Below are positions 60,629 through 64,000 of a stretch of 64,000 nucleotides of DNA, piece by piece. How positions within the stretch are numbered: the stretch's first letter is position 1; every line of letters starts with the position of its first letter. Below the pieces are notes generated by a model. It was given only the letters and a program-made list of their open reading frames with translations. It had not been told where the DNA came from and did no database searches. The DNA is taken from assembly GCA_024742765.1 (NCBI GenBank), contig JANSXT010000001.1, positions 62,001 through 126,000 on the forward strand. Reading direction: 5' to 3'. The translations under genes and the position numbers were made by a program. The DNA comes from Phyllobacteriaceae bacterium (GTDB lineage: Bacteria; Pseudomonadota; Alphaproteobacteria; Rhizobiales; Rhizobiaceae).

Positions 60629-61878
60629 CGGTCATTGCCGGCGGGTTCGGCGTCTTCCGCGCGCGGGTTCATCGCCAGTGTTTCGGGCGTCGAGAACCGC
60701 GCGGTCGGCACGCGCACATAGGCCCGGCGGATGGCGGCTGCCGCGCGCTGCCGGATGCGCCACATGGTAAAGCCGATCAGCATCGTGTGGGCCGCGGCGA
60801 TCGTCATGAACAGGCCTTCGGGTCCCGCAACGCCCATCACCACGCCCGCAATGAGCGGCCCGGCGATCGAGCCGATGCCGAATAGCAACAAAAGGCCGCC
60901 CGACGTGCGCAGGAAATCGTCCGTCGCCGCATGGTCGTTGGCGTGGCTGACCAGCAGCGGATACATGGTGTGGATGAAGGCGCCGAAGAGGCCAGCCCCG
61001 ATCAGGATCGGGACGGCCTCGCGCGGCGCGGCGATGATAAAATAGACCGAGGTCGCCACCGCCAGCATGCCGACGGCGATCAGCACATAGCGGCGGTCGG
61101 TCTTGTCGGATGCATAGCCGACCGGCACCTGCGCCAGCGCGCCGGCGATCAGGGTCGCCGACAGGAAGATGGCGATGGCCGTCACGCTCATTCCGATGGC
61201 GTTGCCATAGACGGCGGCCAGCGTGCCGAACGCCGAATTGGCCATGCCGATGAGCACGATGCCGACAACGGCGACCGGCGAGTTGCGCCACAATTTGGGA
61301 ATGTCGAGCGACACTTCGGTCAGCGGTTTTGGCTGCTGCGAGGCGTAAAGCGCCGTTGGGATCATGGCGAGCGCATAAAAGACCGCGCCCAGAACGAAGA
61401 AGGTCTCCGCGCCGGTGTCGCCCAGCGGCAGCACCATCTGGCCGATGGTCGTCGCGGTCAGATTGACCATCGCATAGATGCCGAAAACCCGGCCGCGGCT
61501 GTCCGGTCCGGACCGTTCGCTCAGCCAGCTTTCCATGATCTGCTGGGCCCCGGCAAAGCAAAAGCCCGACAGGGCGCGCAAGGGGATCCACGCCGACGGA
61601 TGCATGACGAGCAGCGACAGCAGGATCGCAACGCTCGCCAGTGCCGTCATCGCGCCGAACGAGCGGATATGGCCGACGCGCTTGACCGTGCGCGGCACGA
61701 CCAGGCAGCCGAGCACGAAGCCGATCGCCCAGCCCGTGCCCAGAAGGCCCAGCGAAAATGCCGAAAACCCTTCCTGCGCGCCGCGCACCGGCAGGATCAG
61801 CCCGTTGACGCCGCCGGCGAACATCAGCGCCGACGCACCGATCAGGAGCGGCGCGGTGGATTTGGGCAGAAGGGGCAT
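60625..61878 (-). CDS. MFS transporter (YcaD-like), paralogue of the one at 46220
   Basis: A 417-residue major facilitator with about 12 transmembrane segments. KRVGHIRSFGAMTALASVAI and AGAQQIMESWLSERSGPDSRGRVFGIYAMVNL (segment) parallel the transporter at 46220, as do VSLDIPKLWRNSPVAVVGIVL and HANDHA. The C-terminal tail with VRVPTARFSTPETLAMNPR is shared. Substrate unknown. It is divergent from the Phd/Doc module. Confidence 0.86.
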   Translation of the reverse strand: MPLLPKSTAPLLIGASALMFAGGVNGLILPVRGAQEGFSAFSLGLLGTGWAIGFVLGCLVVPRTVKRVGHIRSFGAMTALASVAILLSLLVMHPSAWIPLRALSGFCFAGAQQIMESWLSERSGPDSRGRVFGIYAMVNLTATTIGQMVLPLGDTGAETFFVLGAVFYALAMIPTALYASQQPKPLTEVSLDIPKLWRNSPVAVVGIVLIGMANSAFGTLAAVYGNAIGMSVTAIAIFLSATLIAGALAQVPVGYASDKTDRRYVLIAVGMLAVATSVYFIIAAPREAVPILIGAGLFGAFIHTMYPLLVSHANDHAATDDFLRTSGGLLLLFGIGSIAGPLIAGVVMGVAGPEGLFMTIAAAHTMLIGFTMWRIRQRAAAAIRRAYVRVPTARFSTPETLAMNPRAEDAEPAGNDR

Positions 61879-61939
61879 GGTTCTATCCGCTCGACCTCGA
61901 GACTTGGCAATCCATCCAATCAGACAGAGAATTGCCTAA

Positions 61940-61965
61940 ATTGGCCAATATAGCTAAAAGTTAGC
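61940..61965. promoter_or_regulatory. Two palindromes before phd-doc
   Basis: ATTGGCCAAT at 61940-61949 is a perfect 10-base palindrome. GCTAA-AAG-TTAGC at 61953-61965 is a perfect 5-bp inverted repeat with three bases between. Both lie within 50 bases of the antitoxin ATG and in an AT-rich stretch. Phd-type antitoxins bind repeated palindromes to repress their operon, so these are likely operator sites. Confidence 0.55.
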
Positions 61966-61985
61966 CCACTGTCGGAGCAGATACA

Positions 61986-62228
61986 ATGAGCAATGTTTTC
62001 AAAGCGTCGGACGCCAAGAACCGGTTTGGCCAGTTGCTCGATGCGGCCCAATCAGGGCCGGTGCGCATCAGCAAGAACGGACGCGATGTGGCGGTCGTTC
62101 TTTCGGCTGACGCATTCATGCAACTGGCCGAAGACGCCGCCGGGAACGGCGTCAGCCCGGCCGTGAAAGCGCTGCACGAGCGCAGCGCCGACCGTTGGGC
62201 CGAGGTGTACCGCGCGCTCGCCCGATAG
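61986..62228 (+). CDS. phd: Phd/YefM family antitoxin
   Basis: An 80-residue antitoxin. The N-terminal Phd domain is FKASDAKNRFGQLLDAAQSGPVRISKNGRDVAVVLSADAF (read as the family pattern), and the C-terminal stretch (ALHERSADRWAEVYRALA) should bind Doc. A GGAG site lies eight bases before the ATG. The Doc gene starts one base after its stop. It represses its own operon and blocks the toxin. Confidence 0.9.
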   Translation: MSNVFKASDAKNRFGQLLDAAQSGPVRISKNGRDVAVVLSADAFMQLAEDAAGNGVSPAVKALHERSADRWAEVYRALAR

Positions 62229-62229
62229 C

Positions 62230-62613
62230 GTGTCCGTCTCGGCGCAGTATCTGAGCCTTGGGGATGTCCTGTTCATCCATCGAGAACAGTTACGTTTGTT
62301 CGGCGGTGCACCAGGAATCCGCGACCTCGGCTTGATCGAGGCGGCGCTGCTGCGACCGCAGACCGGCTACTATGGCGGGATCATCGAAGAAGCCGCTGCG
62401 CTTTGGGAGAGCCTTGCGATGAACCATGGATTCGTCGACGGGAACAAACGCGTGGCCTTCGCGAGCGTCGACATCTTCCTTGAGCTCAACGGCTATCGGA
62501 TCAGTGCGGAACCGCAGGCGGTCATCGACTTCATCTATAAGCGGCTGGAGACGGGCACCATGAACAAGCTGGCGCTTGCCCGATGGCTTGCCGCCCATGT
62601 GCGCCCCTACTGA
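62230..62613 (+). CDS. doc: Doc-type Fic toxin (death on curing)
   Basis: A 127-residue Fic-fold toxin. The Fic motif is HGFVDGNKR, close to the HPFxDGNKR consensus, and IRDLGLIEAALLRPQTGYYGG is the usual Doc N-terminal region. Doc enzymes phosphorylate EF-Tu and stop translation. It starts at GTG 62230, one base after phd. Its stop overlaps the convergent amn stop by seven bases. Confidence 0.9.
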   Translation: MSVSAQYLSLGDVLFIHREQLRLFGGAPGIRDLGLIEAALLRPQTGYYGGIIEEAAALWESLAMNHGFVDGNKRVAFASVDIFLELNGYRISAEPQAVIDFIYKRLETGTMNKLALARWLAAHVRPY

Positions 62614-64000
62614 AACGCCGTCTCCGAAAAGCTGCGCAATTTCCGCGAATGCAGCCGTTCGGGCGGCATCTGTGCCAATTTCTCCATAGCCTTGATGCCG
62701 ATGATCAGATGCTGGCCCACTTGCGTTCGGTAGAAGTCCGACGCCATGCCCGGCATCTTCAGTTCGCCGTGCAGCGGCTTATCGGAGACGCACAAAAGCG
62801 TCCCGTAAGGCACCCGGAAGCGGAACCCGTTGGCGGCGATCGTCGCCGATTCCATGTCGAGCGCGATCGAGCGCGACTGGGACAGCCGCTTGACCGGACC
62901 GCGCTGGTCGCGCAGCTCCCAGTTGCGGTTGTCGATGGTGGCGACGGTGCCCGTGCGCATGATGCGTTTCAAATCATAGCCAGACAGCCCGGTCACTTCG
63001 GCGACCGCCTGCTCGAGCGCCACCTGCACCTCGGCCAGTGGCGGCACCGGCACCGACAGCGGCAGATCGTCGTCGAGCACCGAATCCTCGCGCACATAGG
63101 CATGGGCGAGCACATAGTCGCCCAGTTGCTGCGTGTTGCGCAGGCCCGCGCAATGGCCGAGCATCAGCCAGGCATGTGGACGCAGCACGGCGATATGGTC
63201 GGTGATCGTCTTGGCGTTGGACGGGCCGACGCCGATATTGACCATGGTGATGCCGGTGCGGTCCGGCCGGGTCAGATGGTAGGTCGGCATTTGCGGCAGG
63301 CGCGGCGGCGGCGCGCCGCTTTCGGGCTCGGCCGCGCCGGCGCGTGTGACCACATTGCCCGGCTCAACGAAGCTCTCATAGCCCGAGGCCGGGTCGGCGA
63401 TCTTTTCGCGCGCGAACGCGCAGAACTCGTCGATATAGAACTGGTAGTTGGTGAAAAGGACGAAGTTCTGGAAATGCCACGGGCTGGTCGCGGTGTAGTG
63501 CGACAGCCGGTGCAGCGAATAGTCGACGCGCTGGGCAGTGAACGGCGCCAGCGGCGACGCCTGGCCCGGCGCCGGCTCGAAATCGCCATTGGCGATGTCA
63601 TCATTGGTCACGTTGAGGTCCGGCACGTCGAACACGTCGCGCAGCGGTCGTGCGAGCTGGTCGGCCTTGGCGCCGTCCACATGAGTGCCTTCGAGAAAGG
63701 CAAAATGCAACGGAATCGGCGTGCCCGATTCCGACACCTCGACCGCCACATTGTGGTTCTTCAGCAAAAGCCCGATCTGAGTTTCCAGATAGCTGCCGAA
63801 CAGGTCGGGCCGGGTGACCGTGGTCACATAATGGCCCGGCTGGGCCAGATGGCCGTAGGCGAGCCGCGAATCCACCTGGTTGTAGCTGGCGGTCCTGACC
63901 GAAAGCTGTGGGTAATAGGCGCGCACGCGCCCTTCAAGATCGCCCTTGTCGGTCATCTCGGCAAAGGCATCGCGGATGAAGGCGGTGTTGCGCTCGTAAA
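62607..64000 (-). CDS. amn: AMP nucleosidase (5' end outside window)
   Basis: The frame runs off the right edge, leaving about 464 residues of a family near 500. AMP nucleosidase splits AMP to adenine and ribose 5-phosphate. The N-terminal AMP_N domain is seen as PDLFGSYLETQIGLLLKNH and YSLHRLSHYTATSPWHFQNFVLFTNYQFY (segment). The C-terminal PNP/UDP phosphorylase-type domain has GHCAGLRNTQQLGDYVLAHAY and DMESATIAANGFRF. The internal ATG at 63956 is not the start, because the upstream residues YERNTAFIRDAFAE continue the family sequence. Confidence 0.93.
   Translation of the reverse strand, partial: YERNTAFIRDAFAEMTDKGDLEGRVRAYYPQLSVRTASYNQVDSRLAYGHLAQPGHYVTTVTRPDLFGSYLETQIGLLLKNHNVAVEVSESGTPIPLHFAFLEGTHVDGAKADQLARPLRDVFDVPDLNVTNDDIANGDFEPAPGQASPLAPFTAQRVDYSLHRLSHYTATSPWHFQNFVLFTNYQFYIDEFCAFAREKIADPASGYESFVEPGNVVTRAGAAEPESGAPPPRLPQMPTYHLTRPDRTGITMVNIGVGPSNAKTITDHIAVLRPHAWLMLGHCAGLRNTQQLGDYVLAHAYVREDSVLDDDLPLSVPVPPLAEVQVALEQAVAEVTGLSGYDLKRIMRTGTVATIDNRNWELRDQRGPVKRLSQSRSIALDMESATIAANGFRFRVPYGTLLCVSDKPLHGELKMPGMASDFYRTQVGQHLIIGIKAMEKLAQMPPERLHSRKLRSFSETAFQ

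Noticed and set aside
1-64000. tRNA, rRNA, CRISPR arrays and insertion sequences.
   Set aside because: I saw no cloverleaf-like sequences, rRNA segments, regularly spaced repeats or transposase reading frames in the window. A dedicated search would be needed to exclude small RNAs.

Overview
The window is a 64 kb piece of a GC-rich alphaproteobacterial chromosome, most likely from the Rhizobiales (Hyphomicrobiales). The evidence is gene order and families: a run of feuPQ, ccmIEFH, degP, a two-component pair, glnE, pleC and pepN in the order known from rhizobia, several Rhizobiales-type DUF proteins (DUF6456, DUF5330, DUF1491, DUF2336, DUF6107), and a Rhodobacter-type gene transfer agent (GTA) cluster. 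No rRNA, tRNA, integrase, transposase or CRISPR array was seen. The sequence is densely coding, with many ATGA, GTGA or TGATG stop/start overlaps.

Layout. 1-9.4 kb holds core housekeeping and envelope genes: the tail of a DUF6456 protein, sufE, a DUF5330 protein, a DivJ/PleC-like sensor kinase, a peptidoglycan-binding membrane protein, DUF1491 and DUF2336 proteins, a DUF1254/DUF1214 pair, a class A penicillin-binding protein and a DUF983 protein. 9.4-24.0 kb is an apparently intact RcGTA-like cluster, all on the plus strand: candidate small terminase, large terminase, portal, DUF6107, prohead protease, capsid, head-tail connectors, tail terminator, major tail protein, tail chaperones, tape measure, and four baseplate/hub proteins. 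It ends with a small holin-like membrane protein. A 49-codon gene sits coupled between g7 and g8, and a perfect 13-bp stem-loop follows the capsid gene.

24.0-45.1 kb is the conserved rhizobial block: a FeuN-like exported protein with FeuP/FeuQ, an outer-membrane lipoprotein, the cytochrome c maturation genes ccmIEFH, a hydrolase-OsmC fusion, the DegP protease, an OmpR-type regulator with its kinase, glnE, an EF-hand protein, pleC and pepN.

45.1-64 kb is more mixed: two paralogous MFS transporters, a DMT exporter, a uracil-DNA glycosylase, the glutathione-dependent formaldehyde oxidation genes (frmA and fghA) split by a RHH/PIN toxin-antitoxin module, a second zinc alcohol dehydrogenase, ETF-ubiquinone oxidoreductase opposite a methyltransferase with an ACGT-type palindrome between them, a gamma-butyrobetaine-hydroxylase-like dioxygenase, two orphan genes of unknown function, an Lrp/LysE divergent pair, a Phd/Doc module and the 3' part of amn.

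The most interesting features are the GTA cluster with its extra small gene and capsid hairpin, and the toxin-antitoxin module embedded in the formaldehyde operon, where the toxin stop codon overlaps the fghA start. All function calls come from reading the translated sequence; no database search was run.
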